Positions 1-7,900 of a DNA stretch of 64,000 nt are shown piece after piece. The notes under the pieces are model-generated. The model made no database searches. It worked only from the letters and a program-made list of their open reading frames with translations, and was not told where the DNA came from. How positions within the stretch are numbered: position 1 is the first letter of the stretch; each line of letters starts with the position of its first letter. Origin of the DNA: an uncultured Alistipes sp. (GTDB lineage Bacteria; Bacteroidota; Bacteroidia; Bacteroidales; Rikenellaceae); contig CANASP010000007.1 in NCBI GenBank assembly GCA_947364365.1, forward strand, positions 1 through 64,000. Direction: 5' to 3'. Both the position numbers and the translations under genes were made by a program.

Positions 1-427
1 CCCGGTCGTCCAGCTCGCCCGACACGCAGGTGTTGAGGCTCGACGCACGACCGCACACGATGCGTGCGATCTGCCCGCGCGTGAGGTCCTGCTCGGCATC
101 ATGGTTGCCGAGCACCACGCAGAAGGGCACGCCGCACTCCTCCACCGCATCCAGCACGCGGCGCCACCCCTCGGCCGCGGGAGGTCCCGTCACCACGTCG
201 CCCGTGAAGACCGCCAGGTCGGGGCGCTCCGCCGCGAGCACGTCGCGCAGCTGCGTCAGCGTCTTCACAGCCTCGCCCTGACGGTAGGGGGTCGAAAGAT
301 CGAGGTGCACGTCGGTGAACTGCACGATCCTGAACCGCCCCTCGGCATCGAAGCGCAGCGCGGGCCGCTGCGCCTGCGCCGTGCACCACGCCAGTGCGGC
401 GCACAGCAGAAACATCGCTCTTTTCAT
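1..427 (-). CDS. Secreted metallophosphoesterase (calcineurin-like), C-terminus outside window
   Basis: Binuclear-metal phosphoesterase, 142 codons visible. The protein begins with a hydrophobic signal peptide of about 20 residues ending in AQAQ, so it probably acts in the periplasm or on the cell surface. Three metal-binding blocks of the family are readable: FTDVHLD near residue 38, FTGDVV near residue 73 and LGNHD near residue 104. It starts 13 bases after the broken hydrolase gene and is the last visible gene of the PUL strand, so it is probably co-transcribed with the other phosphatases. The substrate cannot be read from sequence. Mannose-phosphate or phosphodiester products are a guess from context. 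Confidence 0.85.
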   Translation of the reverse strand, partial: MKRAMFLLCAALAWCTAQAQRPALRFDAEGRFRIVQFTDVHLDLSTPYRQGEAVKTLTQLRDVLAAERPDLAVFTGDVVTGPPAAEGWRRVLDAVEECGVPFCVVLGNHDAEQDLTRGQIARIVCGRASSLNTCVSGELDDR

Positions 428-440
428 GGTTGTCTCCCGC

Positions 441-1888
441 TTACAGTTTCACTTCGCCGCTCGCGGTCACCCGCACCGTGCGGCTGCGGCCGTCGCCCCA
501 GTTCACCGTCAGGTCGAACGGCACGTCGGTCTCGACCGTGAGGCGCGGCGTTTCGCCGGCCGTGCGGCGCGCCGCGGCTTTTAGCGACACCGTGCCCTCC
601 GGACCGAACGGATAACGTTCGATGCCGTGCGCCTCCGTGCGGGCCACATCCCACACGATGCGCCCCTCCGAGAAGTCGGACTTCACGCCGAGGATGTACT
701 CGATGAATACGGCGATGGGCGGCAGTCCGGTCCACCCCACGAAGTCGCGCCGGGCCATACCCCGCCCTGCCAGTAACGGCCCCGCACGTTGTACTTGCGG
801 TGGTCGGCGGCGAGCGACGGCACCCGGTGGGGCCGTGCGAACTCGGCGGTGTCGCGCAGGTGGGCCACCAGGCGGTCGAGCCGCCCGCGGTCGAGCACGT
901 CGGTCTGCAAGGCCCAGTAGGCATAGATGCCCTTGGCCGTGCCGAGCGTGCCGTCGGCATAGCGGTCGAAGAGGAAACCCTCCGCCTCGTCCCACATCTT
1001 CTCGTTCACGTACTGCCGGAGAAAGCGGTTTTCGTCCTCCACCTCCTCGATCTCCTGCCAGCGCTCGATGTGGAAGCCGATCCGCAGCAGCGACTCATTG
1101 ACGAGCATCTGCTGGAGGCAGGCGTCGAGCCACGTCATGCGGCCGTTCGAGAAGATCGGGTTGCAGCCCTCGGGCACGCGGGGCATGTTGTCCATGCCCG
1201 TTCCCCAGCCGCTCGACCAGTAGGTGCCGTCGGGCCACGTGCGGTTGAGCCGCCACCAGCGGGCATAGCCGCACAGCGCCGGAAAGACCTTGTGGAGGCG
1301 CTCCGTGTCGCCGAACTGGCGGAAATACATCAGCTCGGTCCAGGGCAGCAGGTCGGGCCCCGTGGAGGTGGGGTCGTAGCGCTCGAAGCAGTCCGAGCCG
1401 TCGGCCCGGATTTCGCGGCAGATGAAGCCGTCGGGGTGCTGGTGCGCGTAGAAGTTGTCGAGCGTGCGCTGGAACGGGAAGAAGCGGTAGCCGTAGCGGG
1501 CGAACATCATCATGAACGAAGCGTCCCACATGAAGATGTTGCCGTTGTAGGCGATGTCGAGGTAGGGCGAGACGAAGCCCGACCCCTCCTGCGGCTGGCG
1601 GATGTTGCCCACGGCGATCTTCCACGCATGCCAGTACATCTCCACCTCGCGCTCGTGACCTTCCCAGAAGGGTGCGGGCAGGATCCGCCGCGCCTCGGAG
1701 AAGGGGCGCGGCTCGATCCGCTCGGGTTTCATGGTCCGGTATTCGTTCTCGGCGACGAAGACCTCCTTGACATAGGTGTTCTTGTAGGGCAGCTCGTAGG
1801 GCCCCGAGCGCAGATCCTGCGCCCGGAGCGCCCCTGCCGCACAAGCCAGGACGACGCATGCCGCGACGATTTTACGTAACATGGCCAT
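441..1888 (-). pseudogene. Trehalase-like (MGH1/GH37/GH63-type) glycoside hydrolase, broken by internal deletion and frameshift
   Basis: The N-terminal frame runs from 1888 (or ATG 1882) to about 750. It has a signal peptide and (alpha/alpha)6-barrel motifs of the trehalase-like clan, such as NIFMWDASFMMMF and WGTGMDNMPR. It reaches NVRGRYWQGGVWP and then leaves the family pattern. The conserved C-terminal part (DFVGWTGLPPIAVFIEYILG to a stop at 441) is in another frame and follows almost at once. Related enzymes usually have some 50-70 residues between these two blocks, so this is a deletion plus frameshift near 748-765, not just a one-base slip. The gene starts 4 bases after the phosphatase fusion. 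A sequencing or assembly error remains possible. Confidence 0.8.
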
Positions 1889-1892
1889 CGGT

Positions 1893-3833
1893 TTACTTGG
1901 TCAGCGCACGGATCCGACGTGCGATCTCGGTGTTGAAATAGACGCCCGTGAATCGATCGGCACCGGGACCGTAGGCGAAGACGGGCAGCATCGAGGGGGT
2001 GTGGTCGTCGGAGACGTAGCAACCCATGATGCGGCCGCTTTCGAGGTCGCCGTCGAGCAGCGTCAGACCTCCCGTCTCGTGGTCGGCCGTCACGACGACG
2101 AGCGTCTCGCCGTTCTCATCGGCGAACTTCAGCGCCTCGGCGACCGCCAGGTCGAAGCTCAACGTCTCGATGATCGAGCCGGGCAGGCAGCGCGAGTGGC
2201 CCGCATAGTCGATCTTGGCCCCCTCGACCATCAGGAAGAAGCCCTTCTTGTCGCCGCCCCGCTCGCGCAGCTTGGCAATCGACTCGCGCGTGGCCTCGGC
2301 CAGCAGGGTGAGGTTCTTCTCCTCGGCGGCGGCATCCATCTCGTCGTCGATGCAGATCACCTTGCCGGGCTTGGCGTTGATCTGGTCGACCTTGCGGACG
2401 AAGTTGTACTGCTTGGAGAGCTCGCGGATGATGTCGACGCCGTCGTGGCGGCGCTTGAACTCGCGGATGCCGCTGCCGCACAGCAGGTCGACATGCCCGT
2501 CGAGCAGGCAGCGCGTCAGCTCGTCCGAGTTGTCGCGCTCGACCGAGTGGCCGTAGAAGGCCGTCGGCGTGGCATCGACCGCGTTGCCCAGCGTCACGAC
2601 GCCCACCGGAAGTCCCTTGTCGTGGAACCAGTCGGCGAGCGACGGATAGGGCACGCCGTCGGCGCTCATGGCGATATGGCGGTTGTTGTGGCGCTCGCCC
2701 GTGGCCAGGGCGCTGCCGCCGGCGGCCGAGTCGGTCGTGAAGGCGTCGAGGGCGTTATTCTGCTGAATGCCGATGTAGTTGAAGTTCAGCAGCGAAAGGC
2801 CCTTGTTGGCATAGGCCGCCGCCGTGATCTGCGACAGGCCCATGCCGTCGCCGATCAGGTAGATGACGTTCTTCACCTTGCCCTTGCCGCCGTCGTTGCG
2901 GTGCGTGGGCTCGTAGACGTCGATCCCCTTCGAGAGCTGGAGCTTGTCGTTCTGGAAACCGCTGAAGTCGCGCGTGGTCTTGTCCAGACGCTTGGTTCCC
3001 GTCACGCCTGCGGCCGCTTCGCGGTGCTCGCCGATGCAGAAGTTCTTGTTGCCGAAGTCGGCGAAGAAGGCTGCGGCGGTCTCCGGACGGTCGGTGTTGA
3101 GGTAGTCGATACCCAGGTCGTAGAAGGTGTAGTAGACCGTGGCGCCCTCGGGGGCGTTCCAGAAGCGGACGGGCTTACCCATCGCATGGGCGCGGTCGAT
3201 CACCTCCTCGACGCGCACGAGCTCCGCGGGGATGATCGAACCCTTGCCGTTCCAGGTCGAGAAATTGCGGAAGTTGGTGCTGACGAGCGCCACGCGGCGC
3301 AGCTGCTCGGGCGTGTAGTCGGCATCCCATGCGCCGTCGAAGAGCACGTATTCGGGATACTTGGCGAAATCGGCCGGCGCCGGGACATTACCCGTGATGG
3401 CGATCCGCACGGCGTGGGGATTGACACGCACATCGAAGACCTCGGGCCAGCGGTCGAGCAGCGCGACGACGGCGCGGAGCGTGGGTTCGGTCTCGGACTT
3501 GAGCTCGATCATCAGCTGCAGCTCCTCGTCGCTGTCGCGCCAGGCGCGGCCGCCGTTGCGGCCGTAGAGGGTGACGAGCGGCTCGACGTACAACGCCTCG
3601 AAGGTCATCTTCGGGTCGAGATCCTCGATGTCGTGCCCCACCAGCAGCTGCCCGTCGCAGAGGAACAGGTCGGCCTCGATCGAGTAGACCTGCTGGGCAT
3701 AGGCTTGGTAGAAGGGGACGCGACGCGTGTAGTCGTTGTGCGAGTGGATCAGGATCGGACGCTGGGCCGCGGCCGCCGTCGCAAAGCAGAGAGCGGCCCC
3801 CAGCAGCAGGTTTTTCAGCAAACGCGTATTCAT
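1893..3833 (-). CDS. Secreted fusion of a PI-PLC/GDPD-like phosphodiesterase and an alkaline phosphatase
   Basis: 646 residues with a signal peptide (about 1-24). The N-terminal domain (about 25-280) has GDPD/PI-PLC-like signatures: HSHNDY, EADLFLCDG and LLVGHD. The C-terminal domain (about 320-646) is an alkaline phosphatase. It shows IGDGMG (metal), TDSAAGGSALATG (nucleophile serine), DYAGHS, VTADHETGG and DDHT (metal histidine). The arrangement suggests a phosphodiester is opened and the resulting monoester is cleaved by one protein, probably in the periplasm. The ATG at 3833 overlaps the preceding stop as TGATG, indicating translational coupling. GTG 3836 is an alternative start. Confidence 0.9.
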   Translation of the reverse strand: MNTRLLKNLLLGAALCFATAAAAQRPILIHSHNDYTRRVPFYQAYAQQVYSIEADLFLCDGQLLVGHDIEDLDPKMTFEALYVEPLVTLYGRNGGRAWRDSDEELQLMIELKSETEPTLRAVVALLDRWPEVFDVRVNPHAVRIAITGNVPAPADFAKYPEYVLFDGAWDADYTPEQLRRVALVSTNFRNFSTWNGKGSIIPAELVRVEEVIDRAHAMGKPVRFWNAPEGATVYYTFYDLGIDYLNTDRPETAAAFFADFGNKNFCIGEHREAAAGVTGTKRLDKTTRDFSGFQNDKLQLSKGIDVYEPTHRNDGGKGKVKNVIYLIGDGMGLSQITAAAYANKGLSLLNFNYIGIQQNNALDAFTTDSAAGGSALATGERHNNRHIAMSADGVPYPSLADWFHDKGLPVGVVTLGNAVDATPTAFYGHSVERDNSDELTRCLLDGHVDLLCGSGIREFKRRHDGVDIIRELSKQYNFVRKVDQINAKPGKVICIDDEMDAAAEEKNLTLLAEATRESIAKLRERGGDKKGFFLMVEGAKIDYAGHSRCLPGSIIETLSFDLAVAEALKFADENGETLVVVTADHETGGLTLLDGDLESGRIMGCYVSDDHTPSMLPVFAYGPGADRFTGVYFNTEIARRIRALTK

Positions 3834-4684
3834 CACTTGACCATTTTAAGCACGGCCGTCACGGGCGCGTGGTCCGAGACGTAACCGCCGTTGAAGGTAT
3901 CGGGAAGGATTTCGTAGAGGGGCACCTCGAAGGCGTCGCTCACGAAGATGTAGTCGATCAGCGGACGACGCTCCTCGGGAACCTGACCGAAATCGGCGAA
4001 GCTCCACGAGGTGCCGCGGCGCTCGGCGGCGATGTCGCGCGTGTGGCGCAGCGTACCGTCGGAGAGGACATGGGCGATCACCGACGACTCGGGGTCGGAG
4101 TTGAAGTCGCCCGTCATGATGACCGGCCGGCCGGCACCGAGCTCGGCGACGCGGGCGAAGAGCAGCTTCACGCCCTCGCTGCGGGCCACGCGGCCCACGT
4201 GGTCGAGGTGGGTGTTGATGAAGAAGAGTTCGCGGCCGCTCTTCTCACGCAGCACGGCCCAGGTGGCGATGCGCTCGCAAGCGCCGTCCCACCCCTTCGA
4301 ACCGGGCACTTCGGGGGTCTCGCTCAGCCAGAAGTCGCCCGAATCGAGCACCTCGAAGCGCTCCTTGAGGTAGAAGATCGCGCTGTGCTCGCCCTTCGAC
4401 TTGCCGTCGAGACGGCCCACGCCCACCGAACCGTAGGCGGGCAGCAGCTCCTTGAGCTGGGCGTACTGATGGCCCAGCAGCTCCTGCGTACCCATCAGGT
4501 CGACACCGGCGTCGACCACCATTTCGGCGATCCGCTCACGGCGGTACTGCCAGTTGTTCTCCCCGTCCTCGGGGTTGTCGTAGCGCATGTTCATGGACAT
4601 GACCTTCAGCTCGGGAGCCGAAGCGGGGGCCGATCCGCATGCAGAAAAGAGCACGGCGGCCAACAGATAAACCATTTTTTTCAT
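3833..4684 (-). CDS. Endonuclease/exonuclease/phosphatase family lipoprotein
   Basis: 283 residues. The N-terminus is a lipoprotein signal with lipobox FSAC (Cys16), so the protein is probably membrane-anchored outside the cytoplasm. The EEP fold is supported by MSMNMRYDN, GTQE, NTHLDH, TGDFNSDPES and the final SDHAPV block. This superfamily includes sphingomyelinases, inositol-phosphate phosphatases and nucleases. The lipoprotein signal and neighbours argue for a phosphoester on a glycan or lipid rather than nucleic acid (inference). Its stop overlaps the start of the GDPD-phosphatase gene. Confidence 0.88.
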   Translation of the reverse strand: MKKMVYLLAAVLFSACGSAPASAPELKVMSMNMRYDNPEDGENNWQYRRERIAEMVVDAGVDLMGTQELLGHQYAQLKELLPAYGSVGVGRLDGKSKGEHSAIFYLKERFEVLDSGDFWLSETPEVPGSKGWDGACERIATWAVLREKSGRELFFINTHLDHVGRVARSEGVKLLFARVAELGAGRPVIMTGDFNSDPESSVIAHVLSDGTLRHTRDIAAERRGTSWSFADFGQVPEERRPLIDYIFVSDAFEVPLYEILPDTFNGGYVSDHAPVTAVLKMVK

Positions 4685-4705
4685 ATCGTCATTGATTTTA
4701 ACGTG

Positions 4706-7591
4706 TTAATCTACGTAAAGAACATCGGCGGGAACGGGCTCGAAGCGGTCGCTGCCCGGGGCTCGCCACCCCCACTGGAGTTCCTGCCCCTCGTAATCCT
4801 CGAAGTAGAGCAGGCGGAAACGGTGCAGCCCGGCATCGAGCGCCACGCGGCCCGTGGCCACGACCGCGGCGTGCGAGGCGTCGTTGTCGACCACGCGGCG
4901 GCCGTCGATCTCGAGCACGCTGCCGTCGTCGCTGCGCGTCATGAACTCCCACACGCCCCGCTCGGGGATGCGGATCACCCCTTCGAACACATAGCCGTAG
5001 TGGTCCTCGTCGGGCGCCTGGGCGATCGACGGTTCGGGCATCGTGCCGCTGCCGGCAGCCTCGCCGCCCGCGATCTCGGCCACGCGCGAGAAGACGCCGC
5101 GGTAGTAGCGGTAGCGCACGCCCTCGTGCGCGGCCCGTGCGGACACGGCGGGCAGGAACACCGCCTTCTCGGCCTGCAAGGTCATCTCGGCGCTCGGCGC
5201 GGCACCCTCGCGGAAGGCGCGGGCGCGGATCGTGAGCGAGCGGTCGACCGTGAAGGGCCGCTCGTAGCAGGTCGACTGCTCGGTAGGCTCGCTGCCGTCG
5301 AGCGTATAGCGGATCACGGCGCCCGGGGTGAGCGAGGCCAGATCGACCGCCACCGGCTCGGTGAAAAGGCTCAGGTCGGCCGTCGTGTAGGGAATCGAGA
5401 CCGCCTCGCCCGCCGAGAGCGAATAGGGAGCCGCCTCGGGCGAAGCGCCGCGGTCGGCGACGGGCTGCGCCGCCATCTCGAAGCGGAGCTCACCGCCCGC
5501 CATCAGCTCGTCGTAGGTGATGAAGTTGCGATCGATCGGTTCGCCGTCGAGCGTCACGGCGGCGACATAGCGGTTGCGCCGCGGGTTGTCGGCCGTGACG
5601 TGCAGCACCCGGCCGTTGGCCAGGCGGATCGTAGCCTCGGGGAAGAGCGGCGCCGTGAGGGCGAACTCGTTGGAGCCGGGGCAGACGGGATAGAAGCCCA
5701 GCGACGAGAAGACGTACCAGGCCGACATCTGGCCGCAGTCCTCGTTGCCGATGATGCCGCCGGGCGTGGCGTCGTACATCTCGTCGAGCAGCCGGCGCGT
5801 GAGCTCCTGCGTGCGCCACGGCTGGCCGACGTAATCGTAGAGGTAGGCCATGTGGTGGCTCGGCTCGTTGCCGTGGGCGTACTGCCCCATGAGGCCCGTG
5901 ACGTCGACCAGGTCGATCTCGGTGTCGGACTCCAGCGTGAAGAGCCGGTCGAGCTGGGCGATGAAGGCCTCGCGGCCGCCCAGGAGCTGCACCAGCCCGT
6001 TGACGTCGTGCGGCGCGAAGAAGCGGTACTGCCACGGCGTGGCCTCGGTGTAGTCGCGTCCCGTGTCGAACTCCTCGAACGGCACGGTCCAGCCTCCGTC
6101 GGCGCGGCGGCCGCGGAAGAAGCCCGTCGAACCGTCGAAGACGTTGACGTAGTTGCGGGCGCGGGCGTAGTAGCGGTCGGCGACCTCCTGCCGCCCCATC
6201 GCCTCGGCCATGCGGGCGATACACCAGTCGTCGTAGGCATATTCGAGCGTGCACGACACCGACTCGCGGCGGATGTTGGAGGGGATGAAGCCCTGGGCCG
6301 TATAGAAATCCGAACCCTTCTCGTTGATATCCGACGAGCGCACCATGGCGTCGAGCGCCGCCTCGGCGTCGAAATCGCGGATCCCCTTCATCCAGGCATC
6401 GGCGATGACCGATGCGGCGTGGTAGCCGATCATGGTCTTCGTCTCGCCCGAGGCGAGGGGCCAGATCGGCAACTCGCCCGTCGAGGCGTACATATCCATC
6501 ATGCTGCGGACGATGTCGCCCACCAGCCGCGTGTCGACCATCGTCTGCAACGGATGCCAGGCGCGGAACGTATCCCAGAGCGAGAGGGTCGAATAGTAGT
6601 TGCGCCCCATCGCCACGCGGCCGATCTCGCCGTCGTGACGGCGGTACTGCCCGTTGACGTCGCTCTGGAGGTTGGGGGTCAGCTTGGTGTGGTACTGCGC
6701 CGTGTAGAAGATCGTGCGCTCCTCGCGCGTGCCGCCCTGCACGACGATGTCGCCCAGCGCCTCGCGCCAGCGGGCCACGGCCGCGGCATGCACGGCGTCG
6801 AAATCCAACGCGGGGACCTCCACGCCGCCGTTCATGCGGGCATTCTCCACACTCACCGACGAAAGCGCCACGGCGGCGGTCACCTGCCGCGTCGAGGGGG
6901 CGAAGGTCAGAACGGCCTGCCGGTCGTCGATGAGCTCGACCGACGCGAAGGGCTCGGAGAAGCGGGCCGAGAAGAAGACGTAGTGGTCGGGCACCCACCC
7001 CTGCGTGCGGCGCATGCCGCACAGCTCGTCGGGGGCCGTCTGCACCAGCTCGCGCAGGTCGACCTTTTCGTCGGTGATCGTGTGCATGAGGTCGACGACG
7101 ATGCGGCGCGGGCCCTCGCCCGTGAAGGTATAGCGGTGCACGCCCGTGCGGGGCGCGGCAGTCAGCTCGACGCGGATCCCCTCGTCGGGAAGCCCCACGG
7201 CGTAGTAACCGCACGAGGCCTCCTCGTCGCGGTGCGAGAAGCGGTAGGGACGGTGGTCGAAGGAGCCGTCGACGACCACGTCGTCGCGCGTCGAGGGATA
7301 GAAGAGGATGTCGGCCAGATCGGCGCAGCCCGTACCGCTGAGGTGGGTATGCGAGAATCCGTCGAGCGTCTCGTCGTCGTAGTAATAGCCGGCACAGGCA
7401 TCCCAGTTGCCCGAACGCGTGTCGGGGCTGAGCTGCACCATGCCGAAGGGGGTCGTGGCACCGGGATAGGTGTGGCCGTGGAAGCCCGTGCCGATCAGCG
7501 GATCGACATAGTCGACAGGCTCTCCGGGAGCGGCGGTGCAGGCCGCGGCGAGCAGACCGAGCACCGGAACAAGGGATTTGTAAAGGGTCAT
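4706..7591 (-). CDS. GH92 alpha-mannosidase lipoprotein with C-terminal accessory domains
   Basis: 961 residues from the ATG at 7591. This start gives a lipoprotein signal (lipobox AAAC), whereas an upstream in-frame ATG at 7645 would bury it. GH92 signatures are clear: VDYVDPLIGTG, THLSGTGCADL, GNEDCGQMSAWYVFSSLG and the HHMAYLY block. GH92 enzymes are calcium-dependent exo-alpha-mannosidases acting on host N-glycans or yeast mannan. After about residue 715 come a chitobiase-like segment (YTLDGSEPT) and a PA14-like segment (VFEGVIRIPERGVWEF, SDDGSVLEIDG) that may bind carbohydrate. A separate promoter lies upstream at 7643-7650. Confidence 0.95.
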   Translation of the reverse strand: MTLYKSLVPVLGLLAAACTAAPGEPVDYVDPLIGTGFHGHTYPGATTPFGMVQLSPDTRSGNWDACAGYYYDDETLDGFSHTHLSGTGCADLADILFYPSTRDDVVVDGSFDHRPYRFSHRDEEASCGYYAVGLPDEGIRVELTAAPRTGVHRYTFTGEGPRRIVVDLMHTITDEKVDLRELVQTAPDELCGMRRTQGWVPDHYVFFSARFSEPFASVELIDDRQAVLTFAPSTRQVTAAVALSSVSVENARMNGGVEVPALDFDAVHAAAVARWREALGDIVVQGGTREERTIFYTAQYHTKLTPNLQSDVNGQYRRHDGEIGRVAMGRNYYSTLSLWDTFRAWHPLQTMVDTRLVGDIVRSMMDMYASTGELPIWPLASGETKTMIGYHAASVIADAWMKGIRDFDAEAALDAMVRSSDINEKGSDFYTAQGFIPSNIRRESVSCTLEYAYDDWCIARMAEAMGRQEVADRYYARARNYVNVFDGSTGFFRGRRADGGWTVPFEEFDTGRDYTEATPWQYRFFAPHDVNGLVQLLGGREAFIAQLDRLFTLESDTEIDLVDVTGLMGQYAHGNEPSHHMAYLYDYVGQPWRTQELTRRLLDEMYDATPGGIIGNEDCGQMSAWYVFSSLGFYPVCPGSNEFALTAPLFPEATIRLANGRVLHVTADNPRRNRYVAAVTLDGEPIDRNFITYDELMAGGELRFEMAAQPVADRGASPEAAPYSLSAGEAVSIPYTTADLSLFTEPVAVDLASLTPGAVIRYTLDGSEPTEQSTCYERPFTVDRSLTIRARAFREGAAPSAEMTLQAEKAVFLPAVSARAAHEGVRYRYYRGVFSRVAEIAGGEAAGSGTMPEPSIAQAPDEDHYGYVFEGVIRIPERGVWEFMTRSDDGSVLEIDGRRVVDNDASHAAVVATGRVALDAGLHRFRLLYFEDYEGQELQWGWRAPGSDRFEPVPADVLYVD

Positions 7592-7624
7592 GTTTGAAAT
7601 CGGTTCTTGTGTCCAACGAAAGCC

Positions 7625-7643
7625 GATCGTCGTTCCGACGATC
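7625..7643 (-). other. 5' leader hairpin of the GH92 transcript
   Basis: Perfect 8-bp inverted repeat (GATCGTCG, 3-base loop, CGACGATC) immediately downstream of the GH92 -7 box, so it would lie at or very near the mRNA 5' end. It may stabilise the transcript or act as an operator. Neither is shown. Confidence 0.5.
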
Positions 7644-7650
7644 AAAGGTA
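7643..7650 (-). promoter_or_regulatory. -7 element of GH92 promoter
   Basis: TACCTTTG on the minus strand matches TAnnTTTG, about 50 bases upstream of the GH92 start. No clear -33 TTTG is seen. Together with the terminator at 7836-7877 it suggests that the enzyme genes form a transcription unit separate from susCD. The remaining 7651-7835 holds nothing else I recognise. Confidence 0.55.
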
Positions 7651-7835
7651 GCTATTTCGGCGGAATATCCGGCCGAAAGCGGCGAGGCGTTTTCGCACTA
7701 CCAACGATTCGCTCCGGGGAACGAATCGGTCGCAATCGAAACGGCAGAGGCCGCACGGAGCGGAAAATCAACAACAAAAAAGCATCGCTTCGAACAGAAC
7801 GGAACCCCGATCGCAGACGAAATCCGGGGAAGATG

Positions 7836-7877
7836 AAAAATTTTTGCGAAGCCGGATACCCTTGCGAGTATCCGGCT
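7836..7877 (-). terminator. Intrinsic terminator after susD
   Basis: Perfect 10-bp inverted repeat (AGCCGGATAC 7850-7859, GTATCCGGCT 7868-7877). On the minus strand it is followed by an A/T run ending in TTTTT at 7836-7845. It lies 23 bases beyond the susD stop. Confidence 0.85.
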
Positions 7878-7900
7878 CAGCAAAAATTCAGATCAGATCA

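Noticed and set aside
3869-7597. Very long open frame on the plus strand opposite GH92 and the EEP gene
   Set aside because: Antisense shadow of GC-rich codons; low-complexity Arg/Val/Ala-rich product with no domain, while the opposite strand encodes clear enzymes.
7592-7900. Small RNA or extra gene between GH92 and susD
   Set aside because: Only the promoter, leader hairpin and susD terminator are supported; no conserved frame or independent promoter-terminator pair.
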